From Bosea sp. RAC05 (lineage in GTDB: Bacteria > Pseudomonadota > Alphaproteobacteria > Rhizobiales > Beijerinckiaceae), in contig NZ_CP016464.1 of the NCBI RefSeq assembly GCF_001713455.1, positions 2,838,001 to 2,902,000 on the forward strand: a stretch of DNA of 64,000 bases, given 5' to 3'. Both the position numbers and the translations under genes were made by a program. The notes under the pieces are model-generated. The model searched no databases. It was not told the origin of the DNA and was given only the letters and a program-made list of their open reading frames with translations. This document shows positions 29,002-37,406 of the stretch, piece by piece (the first letter of the stretch is position 1; each line of letters begins with the position of its first letter).

Positions 29002-29018
29002 CATAAGATGGTCTTATG
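29002..29018. promoter_or_regulatory. LysR operator-like palindrome, site 2
   Basis: CATAAGA-TGG-TCTTATG is a perfect 7-bp inverted repeat, 17 bp long, 70 bp before the transporter ATPase gene. Aligned with site 1 it shares CATAA at one end, TTATG at the other and the central ATG, 13 of 17 positions. Two sites between divergent genes fit a LysR regulator of both. Confidence 0.6.
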
Positions 29019-29087
29019 GCCTGCCCGGAATTCGGTCTTTGCCCACGCGCTGGCGCGGTGGCGCTGTAATCGCAACGGGAGCAGGTC

Positions 29088-30173
29088 ATGGCGAAGAGTG
29101 GCGGCGAGCGCGTCGAGATCCGGTCGGCCAGCAAGATCTACGGATCGGTGCGGGCGCTGGACGACGTCTCGCTCGACATCGCGCCGCAGGAATTCGTCTC
29201 GCTGCTCGGCCCCTCCGGCTCCGGCAAGACGACGCTGCTGGGCATCCTCGGCGGATTCGTCCAGCCCTCGGCCGGCACCATCCTGTTCGGCGGCCGCGAC
29301 GTCACCTTCACCCCGCCGCACAAGCGCGACATCGGCATCGTCTTCCAGAACTACGCGCTGTTCCCGCACATGAATGTCGGCGAGAACGTCGCCTTCCCGC
29401 TGCGGGCCCGGCGCCTGCCGAAATCGACCTATGCTGAGCGGGTGCGGGCGGCCCTGGCGATGGTCGATCTCTCCGGCTACGAGGAGCGCGGCATCGGCCA
29501 GCTCTCCGGCGGCCAGCGCCAGCGCGTCGCGCTCGCCCGCGCCATGATCTTCGAGCCGCGGTTGATCCTGATGGACGAGCCCCTCTCGGCGCTCGACAAG
29601 CAGCTGCGCGAGACCATGCAGATCGAGCTGCGCCAGCTCCACAAACGGCTGGGCGCGACGATCATCTATGTCACGCACGACCAGCGCGAGGCGCTGACGA
29701 TGAGCGACCGCGTCGCCATCCTGAAGGACGGCAAGCTCGTCCAGATCGACAAGCCCTCCCGCCTGCACGACCACCCGGCCAACGCCTTCGTCGCGAGCTT
29801 CATCGGCGAGGCGACGCTGCTGCCGGTCGCGCGCGCCGGCAGCGACGCCGTCTCCCTCGCCGGCACGCTGATCCGCACCGCCCGCACCCTGCCGCCGACC
29901 GGCGAGCTCGTGCTTGCCGTCCAGACCGAAAAGCTCCTGATCGAGGATGGGGCCGGTGCGCCCGAGCGCAACCGCTTCTCCGCCCGGGTCACCGATAGCG
30001 TCTTCCAGGGCGAGAGCCTGCGCGTCTTCCTCGTGCTCGACGACGGCACGCCGCTCAGCCTGCGCCAGCCGAGTCACTACGAGGCCGCCCGCCGCATCCC
30101 GCCCGTCGGCGAGCGCGTCGCGATCAGCCTCCACCCGCAGGACACGATCGTCGTCTCGAAAGCGGACGGCTGA
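29088..30173 (+). CDS. ABC transporter ATP-binding protein, polyamine type (PotA-like)
   Basis: This 361-residue ATPase energises import by the permeases encoded later in the operon. It has Walker A LLGPSGSGKTT, Q-loop VFQNYALFPHMNV, signature LSGGQRQRVALARA, Walker B LILMDEPLSALDKQLR, H-loop VTHDQREA and a C-terminal TOBE domain (from about residue 240) as in PotA-type subunits. GGGAGCAGG lies upstream of the ATG. It opens an operon that continues with a HAD hydrolase, FAD oxidoreductase, binding protein and two permeases, under probable control of the divergent LysR protein. Substrate is likely a polyamine or related amine. Confidence 0.93.
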   Translation: MAKSGGERVEIRSASKIYGSVRALDDVSLDIAPQEFVSLLGPSGSGKTTLLGILGGFVQPSAGTILFGGRDVTFTPPHKRDIGIVFQNYALFPHMNVGENVAFPLRARRLPKSTYAERVRAALAMVDLSGYEERGIGQLSGGQRQRVALARAMIFEPRLILMDEPLSALDKQLRETMQIELRQLHKRLGATIIYVTHDQREALTMSDRVAILKDGKLVQIDKPSRLHDHPANAFVASFIGEATLLPVARAGSDAVSLAGTLIRTARTLPPTGELVLAVQTEKLLIEDGAGAPERNRFSARVTDSVFQGESLRVFLVLDDGTPLSLRQPSHYEAARRIPPVGERVAISLHPQDTIVVSKADG

Positions 30174-30227
30174 ACGCCCGATCCATCCCCACAGACCCAC
30201 ACCATCACCCAAGAGAAGTCGACAGCC

Positions 30228-30929
30228 ATGGCCCTCCGCGATTTCAAGGTTCTCACATTCGACGTCGTCGGCACGCTGATCGACTTCGAGACCGGCGTCC
30301 TGAACGCGGTGCGTCGCATCGGCGGGCCGGCGGCCACGAAGCTCAGCGACGACGCCATCTTCGGGCCCTATCTCAAGGGCCGCGAGCTGAACTACGACCG
30401 CTCCAGCGAGGCGATGAAGCGGGTCTACATCCACCTCGCCAAGGAACTCGGCCTGCCGGCCGACGAGGCCTCGGCGGATTCCTTCCAGTACGCCATCCTG
30501 CAGCATCCGGCCTTCCCCGACTCGGTCGAGGCGCTGGCCAGGCTGCGCAAGCATTTCCGGCTGGTCGCCATGACCAACGCCGACCGTTCGACCTTCGCCT
30601 TCTATTCGCACACGCTCGGCAACCCCTTCCACGACAGCGTCACCGCCGACGAGGCGATTGCTCCCAAGCCCGATCCGTTGTTCTTCGCCTTCAACCGCGG
30701 CCGGCAGTCGGCTCATGGCTTCAAGCAGGAGGAAATCCTGCACGTCGCCCAGAGCCAGTATCACGACATCGGCGTCGCCAAGTCGCTGGGCTACACCACC
30801 TGCTGGATCGAGCGCAGGCAGGGCCAGGCGGGCTTCGGCGGCACCCCGGCCGTGCCCGAACTGACCAAGCCGGATTATCACTTCCCGACACTGGCGGCGC
30901 TGGCCGACGCCGTCGAGGCGGGGGTCTGA
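30228..30929 (+). CDS. HAD-superfamily hydrolase (haloacid dehalogenase type II-like)
   Basis: This 233-residue protein has a HAD fold: motif I FDVVGTLID (nucleophile Asp), motif II VAMTNAD, the lysine in APKPDP and motif IV region VAQSQYHDIGVAKSLG. The second Asp of the phosphatase motif DxDGT is replaced by Val, as in L-2-haloacid dehalogenases (DxYGT), so phosphatase activity is doubtful. It sits between the ATPase and the FAD oxidoreductase genes of a polyamine-type transporter operon, with AAGAGAAG as ribosome site. It may act on a product or by-product of the imported amine; actual halogenated substrates are not implied by context. Confidence 0.82.
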   Translation: MALRDFKVLTFDVVGTLIDFETGVLNAVRRIGGPAATKLSDDAIFGPYLKGRELNYDRSSEAMKRVYIHLAKELGLPADEASADSFQYAILQHPAFPDSVEALARLRKHFRLVAMTNADRSTFAFYSHTLGNPFHDSVTADEAIAPKPDPLFFAFNRGRQSAHGFKQEEILHVAQSQYHDIGVAKSLGYTTCWIERRQGQAGFGGTPAVPELTKPDYHFPTLAALADAVEAGV

Positions 30930-30934
30930 CGCCC

Positions 30935-32248
30935 TTGGCCGGCGCCTCCGCCTGGTCGTCGCTGGAGGCCGCGCCCTCACTCTGGGGCGCGACGGCAACG
31001 CCGTTGCGCGCGTTTCCGGCGCTGCAGGACGATGCGCAGGCGGATGTCGTCATCATCGGCGCCGGCTATACCGGGCTCTCGGCCGCGCATCATCTCGCGC
31101 AGAGCGGGCTGTCCTCGATCGTGCTGGAGGCCAACCGCCCGGGCTGGGGCGCCAGCGGCCGCAATGGCGGCGTCATCACCGCCAAGTTTCGCCTGTCCTT
31201 CCCGGCCATCGCCGCCGCCCACGGCAAGCCGATGGCCAAGCGCATGTACGAGATCGCGCTGGAGGCGACCGATATCGTCACGCAGCTGGTCGAGGCCTAC
31301 GGCATTGACGCCGCAAACCTGACACGCTCCGGCCAGGTCAAGGCCGCGCATAACCACGAGACGCTGGCCTATGCGGTGAAGGAGGCCGCGTGGCTGCGCG
31401 CCGAGCTCGGCGACACCACCATGTCGGTGCTGGATGCTGGGCAGGTTCGCGAGGAGACCGGTTCAAACGGCTTCGTCGGCGGCGTCCTCAATGCCGGCTC
31501 GGGCGGCATCCACCCGCTCAATTATCTGCACGGCCTGGCCGAGGGCGTCGCGGCGCGGGGCATTCCGATCCATGCCGGGACGCCGGCCCTGCGCCTGCGC
31601 CGCGAAGGCGACGGCGTGCTGGTCGAGACGCCGGACGGCGTGGTCCGGGCGAAACAGGCGATCATCGCCACCAACAGCTACTCGGATCTCACCCCGGCGA
31701 CCCAAGCCTATCAGCAGACCCTGATCCCGTTCCGCAGCGCGATCATCGCGACGGAAAGGCTCTCGCCCAATCTCGCCGCCACGGTGATGCCGACGCGGCG
31801 CACCTATACCGAGACCAAGCGGATGATGCGCTGGTTCCGCATGGTCGACGACCGGATCGTCTTCGGCGGCCGGGGCGCCTTCGGCAAGACGGATTCGCCG
31901 GCCGCCTTCCGCGCGCTGCACAAGGCGATGATCGGCATCTTCCCGCAGGTTTCCGACGTGCCGCTGGCCTATCGCTGGTCCGGCCTCGTCGCGATGACGC
32001 TCGATTCCGTGCCCCATGTCGGGCGCGTCGACGACCGCGTCATGCTCGCCATGGGCTACAACGGCGCCGGCGTCGCGATGTCGAGCCTGATGGGCCGCTA
32101 TCTCGCGGCCTTTGCCCGGGGCGAGACGCCCGATGTCGGGCTGCTCGATGCCGGCCGCATGCGCCGTGTTCCGTTTTACCCGCTTCGAGAGCCGGCCGTC
32201 CGCATGGTGGCCGGCTGGTACCAGTTTCTAGACGCGATCGGACGGTAG
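30935..32248 (+). CDS. FAD-dependent amine/amino-acid oxidoreductase (DAO family)
   Basis: This 437-residue flavoprotein resembles gamma-glutamylputrescine oxidase and other DAO-family enzymes. The FAD-binding motif is ADVVIIGAGYTGLSAAHHLAQSGLSSIVLEANRPGWGASGRNGG, and the C-terminal end has LAMGYNGAGVAMSSLMGRYLA, which closes the flavin site. The start is a TTG at 30935, six bases after the HAD stop; there is no better start nearby, so translational coupling is likely. Context with polyamine-type transport suggests oxidation of the imported amine to an aldehyde with release of ammonia and peroxide. The exact substrate is not determined. Confidence 0.88.
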   Translation: MAGASAWSSLEAAPSLWGATATPLRAFPALQDDAQADVVIIGAGYTGLSAAHHLAQSGLSSIVLEANRPGWGASGRNGGVITAKFRLSFPAIAAAHGKPMAKRMYEIALEATDIVTQLVEAYGIDAANLTRSGQVKAAHNHETLAYAVKEAAWLRAELGDTTMSVLDAGQVREETGSNGFVGGVLNAGSGGIHPLNYLHGLAEGVAARGIPIHAGTPALRLRREGDGVLVETPDGVVRAKQAIIATNSYSDLTPATQAYQQTLIPFRSAIIATERLSPNLAATVMPTRRTYTETKRMMRWFRMVDDRIVFGGRGAFGKTDSPAAFRALHKAMIGIFPQVSDVPLAYRWSGLVAMTLDSVPHVGRVDDRVMLAMGYNGAGVAMSSLMGRYLAAFARGETPDVGLLDAGRMRRVPFYPLREPAVRMVAGWYQFLDAIGR

Positions 32249-32286
32249 TTTTCGAAGATCCGATCCAACAACAGGGGATAAAGACC

Positions 32287-33354
32287 ATGCAGCCACGACG
32301 CCTGACCTTTGCGACCGCCTGCGCTGCCGCAGGCCTGTCCCTGGCTCTGATGAGCCCGCTCCCCGCCCAGGCGGCCGAACAGATCATGTTCGTCTCGCAG
32401 GGCGGCGCCTACCAGAAGGCGCAGACCATCGCGATCCTCGATCCATCGGCCAAGAAGCTCGGCATCACCATCAACCAGGACAGCGTGCCCGACGCCTGGC
32501 CGATCATGCGCTCCCAGGTCGCCTCGGGAAAACCGACCTGGGACGTCGTCGACGTCGCCACCAATTTCTGCCTGCGCGGCGGCGAGCAGGGCATCGTCGA
32601 GAAGCTCGACTTCAGCAAGATTCCCAACGCGGCCGCGATGCCGGCGGAGTATCGCAGCGACTGGTCGGTCGCCTACGAGTTCTATTCCAGCGTGCTCGGC
32701 TACAGCCTGAAGAAGTTCCCGGACGCCGCGACCGCCCCCAAGACCTGGGCAGACTTCTGGGACGTGAAGAAGTTTCCCGGCCGGCGCGCGCTGCGCAACA
32801 ATCCGCTCGCCACGCTCGAAGCTGCGCTGATGGCCGATGGCGTGCCGCACGACAAGCTCTACCCGCTCGACGTCGATCGCGCCTTCAGGAAGCTCGAGGA
32901 AATCAAGCCGCACATCACCGTCTGGTGGACGTCGGGCGCGCAATCCGCCCAGCTCCTCAACGACGGCGAGGTCGACATGGTGATGGCCTGGAACGGCCGC
33001 ATCTCGGCGCTGGCCAAGGAGGGCGCCAAGGTTGCCTACACCTACAACCAGGGCATCCTGCAGAGCACCTCGCTCTGCGTGCTCAAGGGTGCGCCGAACC
33101 TCTCCACCGCGATCAAGTTCCTCAACGAGGCGGTCGATCCGGTCCACCAGGCCAATCTGCCGCTGCATATCGACTACGGCCCGGCCAACCCCAAGGCCTA
33201 TGACACCGGCGTCATCCCGGCCGCCCGCGTCCTGGAACTGCCGAGCTCGCCCAACAATGCCAAGGTGCAGGCGCTGATGTCCTACTCCTGGTGGACCTCC
33301 GCTGCCGGCGAAGCGGCCGAAAAGCGCTGGCTCTCCTTCTCGCAGAAGAAGTGA
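32287..33354 (+). CDS. Periplasmic polyamine-type binding protein (PotD-like)
   Basis: This 355-residue extracellular solute-binding protein begins with a clear Sec signal (MQPRRLTFATACAAAGLSLALMSPLPAQAAEQ, cleavage after AQA). The mature part, with IMFVSQGGAYQKAQ, PTWDVVDVATNFCLRGGEQG, WADFWDVKKFPGRRAL and GEVDMVMAWNGR, matches the spermidine/putrescine-binding family. The ATG at 32287 is chosen for the signal peptide; an open frame extends far upstream through the oxidoreductase gene. It delivers substrate to the two permeases encoded 100 bp downstream. The gap between it and the first permease contains a palindromic repeat that could stabilise its mRNA. Confidence 0.93.
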   Translation: MQPRRLTFATACAAAGLSLALMSPLPAQAAEQIMFVSQGGAYQKAQTIAILDPSAKKLGITINQDSVPDAWPIMRSQVASGKPTWDVVDVATNFCLRGGEQGIVEKLDFSKIPNAAAMPAEYRSDWSVAYEFYSSVLGYSLKKFPDAATAPKTWADFWDVKKFPGRRALRNNPLATLEAALMADGVPHDKLYPLDVDRAFRKLEEIKPHITVWWTSGAQSAQLLNDGEVDMVMAWNGRISALAKEGAKVAYTYNQGILQSTSLCVLKGAPNLSTAIKFLNEAVDPVHQANLPLHIDYGPANPKAYDTGVIPAARVLELPSSPNNAKVQALMSYSWWTSAAGEAAEKRWLSFSQKK

Positions 33355-33368
33355 GCCACGTCGCGTGA

Positions 33369-33446
33369 CGTCATTCTCGGGCCGCGCCTGGCGCGGACCC
33401 GAGAACCTCTTGCAGGAGATGCCCGGGGCGAGCCCGGGCATGACGA
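33369..33446. repeat. 78-bp palindromic intergenic repeat within the transporter operon
   Basis: Terminal CGTCAT (33369-33374) and ATGACG (33441-33446) bound two hairpins: TTCTCGGG-CCGCGC-CTG-GCGCGG-AC-CCCGAGAA (33374-33405, written in parts) and ATGCCCGGG/CCCGGGCAT (33419-33441). The ends match the 25051-25158 element. It occupies the gap between binding-protein and permease genes, where stem-loops often give differential expression. Confidence 0.8.
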
Positions 33447-33456
33447 GGATGCTCTC

Positions 33457-34320
33457 ATGACCGCCATCGACCCATCCGCCCGCTACAGGCGCCGCGAGCA
33501 GGGGCTCATGCTCCTGCTCGCCTCGCCGGCGGTGATCGTCATCCTCGCGCTGGTGGTCATCCCCGTCGGCTGGCTGATGACGCAGTCGTTTTACGACAAC
33601 GGCTTCACGCTGGAGCATTACCGCCGCATCTTCAGCGAGGACATCTACTGGCGCAGCTTCACGCTCACCTTCCGCATTGCGCTGATCGTGACCGTGATGA
33701 CCCTGATCCTGGGCTACCCCGTCGCCTATGCCGCCGCCCATGTGAAGCGGCCCTGGGACGTGCTGATCCTCTCCTTCGTGATCCTGCCGTTCTGGACCAG
33801 CGTTCTCGTGCGCGCCTATGCCTGGCTCGTCCTGCTCCAGCGCACCGGCGTCACCAACCAGATGCTCGAGGGCCTCGGCCTGATCAGCGAACCGCTGGCG
33901 CTCGTCCACAACGAGCTCGGTACGATCATCGCCACCGTCCACATCCTGCTGCCCTTCATGGTGCTGCCGCTCTATTCGACCATGCAGAAGATCCCGCGCG
34001 AGCTGATGCTGGCCGGCGCCAGCCTCGGCGGCGGGCCGCTGCACAGCTTCCTGCGCATCTTCCTGCCGCTGTCGCTGCCGGGCGTCGTCGCCGGGCTGAC
34101 GCTGGTCTTCGTGCTGACGCTGGGCTTCTACATCACGCCGGAGCTGCTCGGCGGTGGCCGCACCATCATGATCTCGATGGTCGTGAGCCGGAACGTCGAG
34201 CTCTACAACGAATGGGGCGCGGCCAGCGCGGTCGGGGTGGTGCTGCTGGTCTGCGTGCTCGCGATCTTCATGGCGGTCGGCCGCATCATCCCGCTCGACA
34301 AGATGCTGGGGCAGAAGTGA
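33457..34320 (+). CDS. ABC transporter permease, PotB-like
   Basis: This 287-residue inner-membrane subunit has about six membrane helices, beginning LMLLLASPAVIVILALVVIPVGWLMTQSF. The EAA loop that contacts the ATPase is near ELMLAGASLGGGPLHSFLRIFLPLSLPG. It pairs with the next permease to form the transmembrane channel for the polyamine-type substrate. Its TGA stop shares its last A with the ATG of the following permease, so the two are translationally coupled. GAGGA upstream of the ATG at 33457 is a usable ribosome site. Confidence 0.93.
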   Translation: MTAIDPSARYRRREQGLMLLLASPAVIVILALVVIPVGWLMTQSFYDNGFTLEHYRRIFSEDIYWRSFTLTFRIALIVTVMTLILGYPVAYAAAHVKRPWDVLILSFVILPFWTSVLVRAYAWLVLLQRTGVTNQMLEGLGLISEPLALVHNELGTIIATVHILLPFMVLPLYSTMQKIPRELMLAGASLGGGPLHSFLRIFLPLSLPGVVAGLTLVFVLTLGFYITPELLGGGRTIMISMVVSRNVELYNEWGAASAVGVVLLVCVLAIFMAVGRIIPLDKMLGQK

Positions 34321-35108
34321 TGAAACAGCCGCTCCTGCCACGCCTCGTCTTCGGCGCCTTCGTCGGCCTCGTCCTGCTCTATCTGATCCTGCCGCTGCTG
34401 ATCATCGTGCCGATGTCGTTCTCGGCGACGCGCTTCCTGACCTTCCCGCCGCCGGCCTTCTCGCTGCGCTGGTATGCCGAGTATTTCGGCAATCCCGCCT
34501 GGATGCAGGCGACGCGGATGAGCCTGCTGATCGGTGTCCTCACGGTGATCGTCGCGACGCCACTGGGGACGGCCGCCGCCTATGCGATCAGCCACTCGCA
34601 GACGAAGCTGATGCGCTCGCTGCACATGATGCTGATGCTGCCGCTGATCGTGCCGATCATCATCATCGCGATCGGGATCTTCTTCATCTACGCCAAGATC
34701 GGGCTGATCCAGACCCTGACCGGGCTCGTCCTGGCCAATGTCATGCTCGGCCTGCCCTATGTCATCACCTCGGTCGTGGCCGGGCTGCAGAGCTTCGACA
34801 AGACGCAGGAGATGGTCGCCCGCAGCCTCGGCATGAACCGCTTCCGCGCCTTCCTCACCGTGACGCTGCCCCAGATCAAGGCCAGTGTCTTCGCCGGCGG
34901 CATCTTCGCCTTCATCTCGGCGATCGACGAGACGATCATCGCGCTCTTCGTCTCCGGCGGGCAGCACCAGACCCTGACCAAGCGCATGTTCACCGCGCTG
35001 CGCGACGAGATCGACCCGACCATCGCCTCGATCTCGACCCTGCTGACGGCAGCATCCTTCATTCTGGTGCTGCTGGCGACGAGCAGCCAGAAACGCGCGG
35101 CCGGCTGA
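34320..35108 (+). CDS. ABC transporter permease, PotC-like
   Basis: This 262-residue permease shows the PotC pattern: first helix LVFGAFVGLVLLYLILPLLIIVPMSFSATRFLTFPPPAFSLRWYAEYF, several further helices, and the EAA loop MVARSLGMNRFRAFLTVTLPQIKASVFAGGIFAF. Its ATG at 34320 overlaps the preceding stop by one base. An open frame extends upstream inside potB-like but is a shadow. It is the last gene of the LysR-linked operon; the livK-type operon with a different operator begins about 175 bp farther on. Confidence 0.93.
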   Translation: MKQPLLPRLVFGAFVGLVLLYLILPLLIIVPMSFSATRFLTFPPPAFSLRWYAEYFGNPAWMQATRMSLLIGVLTVIVATPLGTAAAYAISHSQTKLMRSLHMMLMLPLIVPIIIIAIGIFFIYAKIGLIQTLTGLVLANVMLGLPYVITSVVAGLQSFDKTQEMVARSLGMNRFRAFLTVTLPQIKASVFAGGIFAFISAIDETIIALFVSGGQHQTLTKRMFTALRDEIDPTIASISTLLTAASFILVLLATSSQKRAAG

Positions 35109-35183
35109 GACGGCACGGAGGAGGGCCACCGGAGCGGGCAAGCCTGACGACTCTGTCAGGGCCATCACCTTCGGCCCGAATAG

Positions 35184-35203
35184 CTATCAGACAATCTGTC
35201 AAT
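35184..35203. promoter_or_regulatory. GntR-type operator, copy 1 (upstream of livK-like gene)
   Basis: CTATCAGACAATCTGTCAAT contains the inverted repeat CAGA-CAA-TCTG. The same 20 bases occur exactly at 43249-43268 and the core ATCAGACAATCTG occurs in reverse at 44021-44033. Right next to it, TGTCAA-TCGG-TTGACA (35197-35212) is a second palindrome. The site is 81 bp before the livK-like start. Confidence 0.75.
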
Positions 35204-35206
35204 CGG

Positions 35207-35235
35207 TTGACAGCCCTGCTGTTCTGTACGACATC
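35207..35235 (+). promoter_or_regulatory. Candidate promoter of the liv-type operon
   Basis: TTGACA (35207-35212) is a perfect -35 element immediately after the operator; GACATC (35230-35235) at 17-bp spacing is a weak -10. Adjacent regulator binding would be expected to block or modulate RNA polymerase. The -10 is doubtful. Confidence 0.4.
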
Positions 35236-35283
35236 TTTCGGCGTGAAGGGCCCAGAGAAGGCGCCTGCACGATGGAGGAATCG

Positions 35284-36504
35284 ATGTCGCATAAGTCGTT
35301 CGCTCGCGGCGTCAGCCGCCGGGGCCTCATGCTCGGTGCCGCCGGCGCCATCACCGCGCCCCATGTCATCCGGGACGCCGTCGCCCAGGGCAAGGCCGTC
35401 AATGTCGGCGTGATCGTGCCGCTGTCGGGCGCCAACGCCCAGTTCGGGATCAATTCGCGCAACGGCATCGAACTGGTCGCCGACGAGATCAATGCCGCCG
35501 GCGGCATCAAGGCGCTCGGCGGGGCCCGCATCAATCTGGTCATCGCCGACTCGACCTCGACGCCGACCACCGCCGCCAATGTCGCCCAGCGCCTGCTGAC
35601 CCAGAACGACGTCGTGGCGATCCTCGGAGCCTTCGCCTCGTCGCTCACCATCGCGATCTCGGAGGTCACCGAGCGTCGGGGCGTGCCGCTGCTGACCATG
35701 TCCTTCTCGGACCAGATCACCGGGCGCGGCTTCGAGAACATCTTCCAGGTCGTCGCCAAGGCCTCGGTGATCGGCAAGGCGCAGTTCGACGGCACGGCCG
35801 CCATCGCCGCCAGCGCCGGCCAGAAGCTCGAGCGCGTTGCCATCATGTACGAGGACACCGCCTATGGCACCTCGCAGGCGGGCGGCCTGCGCGAGGGCGC
35901 CAAGGCAGCCGGCGTCCAGATCGTCATGGACGACGCCTATCCGCTGGGCATCACCGACGTCACGCCGCTGATCAACAAGCTGCGCGCCTCCGGCGCCCAG
36001 GCGGTGTTCCCGGTCTCCTATCTCAACGATTCCCTGCAGATCATCCGCGCGATGCGCCAGCAGCGCATCACCATCCCCGCCATCGGCGGCGCGGCCGGCT
36101 ACGTCATTCCCGATTTCGAGAAGGGGCTGGGCGAATTCGCCGAGGGTGTCCTCTCGATCTCGCCGGCCAATTACGACCTCGCGCCGGAACTGACCGAGCG
36201 TTTCCGCAAGCGCTTCGGCTACTTCATGGTCCATGAGGCGCTGGAGCACGCCGTCTGCATGGATGTGCTGGCGCAGGCGATGGAGAAGGCCAAGTCGGCC
36301 AAGCCCGAGGATTTGCGCAAGGCCCTCCAGGGCGCCCGCTTCGAGGGCGGCTGGAACAAGGCCATGACGGGCGGCGCCGTCCAGTTCGACAAGACCGGCC
36401 TCAACACGCTCTCCGTGCCCGTCATGGTCCAGTGGCGCAACAAGGAACTCGTCACCGTCTGGCCCGCCGACGTCGCCAAGGCCAAGGCCGTCTGGACCGG
36501 CTGA
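35284..36504 (+). CDS. Branched-chain-amino-acid-type ABC substrate-binding protein (LivK-like)
   Basis: This 406-residue periplasmic protein has a twin-arginine-style signal (SRRGLMLGAAGAITAPHVIRDAVAQG) and a type I periplasmic-binding fold: VGVIVPLSGANAQFGINSRNGIELVADEINAAGGI, LGAFASSLTIAISEV and YEDTAYGTSQAGGL. ATG 35284 is preferred over 35272 because GGAGGA sits six bases upstream. Despite the family name such proteins bind many amides, aromatic acids and amino acids. It leads a livK-H-M-G-F operon whose downstream genes encode catabolic enzymes, so the ligand may be an aromatic or lactone-forming acid. A GntR operator lies upstream. Confidence 0.93.
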   Translation: MSHKSFARGVSRRGLMLGAAGAITAPHVIRDAVAQGKAVNVGVIVPLSGANAQFGINSRNGIELVADEINAAGGIKALGGARINLVIADSTSTPTTAANVAQRLLTQNDVVAILGAFASSLTIAISEVTERRGVPLLTMSFSDQITGRGFENIFQVVAKASVIGKAQFDGTAAIAASAGQKLERVAIMYEDTAYGTSQAGGLREGAKAAGVQIVMDDAYPLGITDVTPLINKLRASGAQAVFPVSYLNDSLQIIRAMRQQRITIPAIGGAAGYVIPDFEKGLGEFAEGVLSISPANYDLAPELTERFRKRFGYFMVHEALEHAVCMDVLAQAMEKAKSAKPEDLRKALQGARFEGGWNKAMTGGAVQFDKTGLNTLSVPVMVQWRNKELVTVWPADVAKAKAVWTG

Positions 36505-36545
36505 GCCGACAGGCGGTCGCGGCCGGGCAGGGGAGAGAGACGGCT

Positions 36546-37406
36546 ATGGCGGTGGTTCAGGCCATCCTGGACGGCTTGATGATCGGCGGTGTCTATGCCG
36601 TCATCTCGATCGGCCTGACACTGGTCTTCGGCGTGATGGGGATCGTGAACTTCGCGCAGGCGGAGTTCCTGATGCTCGGCATGTTCGTCGCCTATTACGC
36701 CTGGGCCTGGCTCGGGCTCGATCCGCTGCTGGCGGCGCCGCTCGCCTTCGCCGTGGTGTTCCTGCTCGGCGCCGCGATCCAGCACGTGCTGATCAAGCGC
36801 GTGCTCAAGGCGCCCGAGGTGGCGCAGATCTTCCTCACCGTCGGCCTGCTGATCGTGCTGGAGAACGCCGCGCTCCTCATGTTCGGATCGGGCTTCCGCT
36901 CGGTCTCGACGCCCTATCAGACCTCGTCGCTGCAGCTCGGGCCGCTCTTCATCTCGGTGCCCTATCTCGCCGCCTTCGCCATGTCGGTGGCCTCGGGGCT
37001 GGCGCTCTGGCTCTTCCTCAAGTCGAGCTGGTTTGGCCGCGCCATGCGCGCCACCGCGCAGGACCCGATGGCCGCACGGCTGATGGGCATCGACGCCGAC
37101 CGCATGCACATGCTCGCCTTCGCGCTCGGCGTCGGGCTCACCGCCTTCGGCGGCGCGGTGATCCTGCCCTATCTGACCGCCTCGCCGACGGTCGGCACGC
37201 AATTCGCCGTGCTGATGTTCACGGTGGTGGTGCTGGGTGGGCTCGGCTCGGTCGCGGGCGCGGTCGTCGGCGGCCTCGCCGTCGGCATCATCCAGTCGCT
37301 CTCGGCGCTGGTCTTCCCGATCCAGCTGCAGAACCTCGTCCTCTTCGTCGTCTTCATCGCGGTGCTGGCCTTCCGGCCGAAGGGCCTGCTGGGGGCGGCC
37401 CGATGA
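36546..37406 (+). CDS. Branched-chain-type ABC permease, LivH-like
   Basis: This 286-residue permease has the LivH pattern: QAILDGLMIGGVYAVISIGLTLVFGVMGIVNFAQAEFLMLGMFVAYY at the start, about eight membrane segments, and AVLMFTVVVLGGLGSVAGAVVGGLAVGIIQS near the end. The ATG at 36546 follows GGGGAGAGAG. Its stop overlaps the LivM-like start by four bases (ATGA). Together with LivM it forms the membrane channel for the substrate delivered by the preceding binding protein. Confidence 0.94.
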   Translation: MAVVQAILDGLMIGGVYAVISIGLTLVFGVMGIVNFAQAEFLMLGMFVAYYAWAWLGLDPLLAAPLAFAVVFLLGAAIQHVLIKRVLKAPEVAQIFLTVGLLIVLENAALLMFGSGFRSVSTPYQTSSLQLGPLFISVPYLAAFAMSVASGLALWLFLKSSWFGRAMRATAQDPMAARLMGIDADRMHMLAFALGVGLTAFGGAVILPYLTASPTVGTQFAVLMFTVVVLGGLGSVAGAVVGGLAVGIIQSLSALVFPIQLQNLVLFVVFIAVLAFRPKGLLGAAR

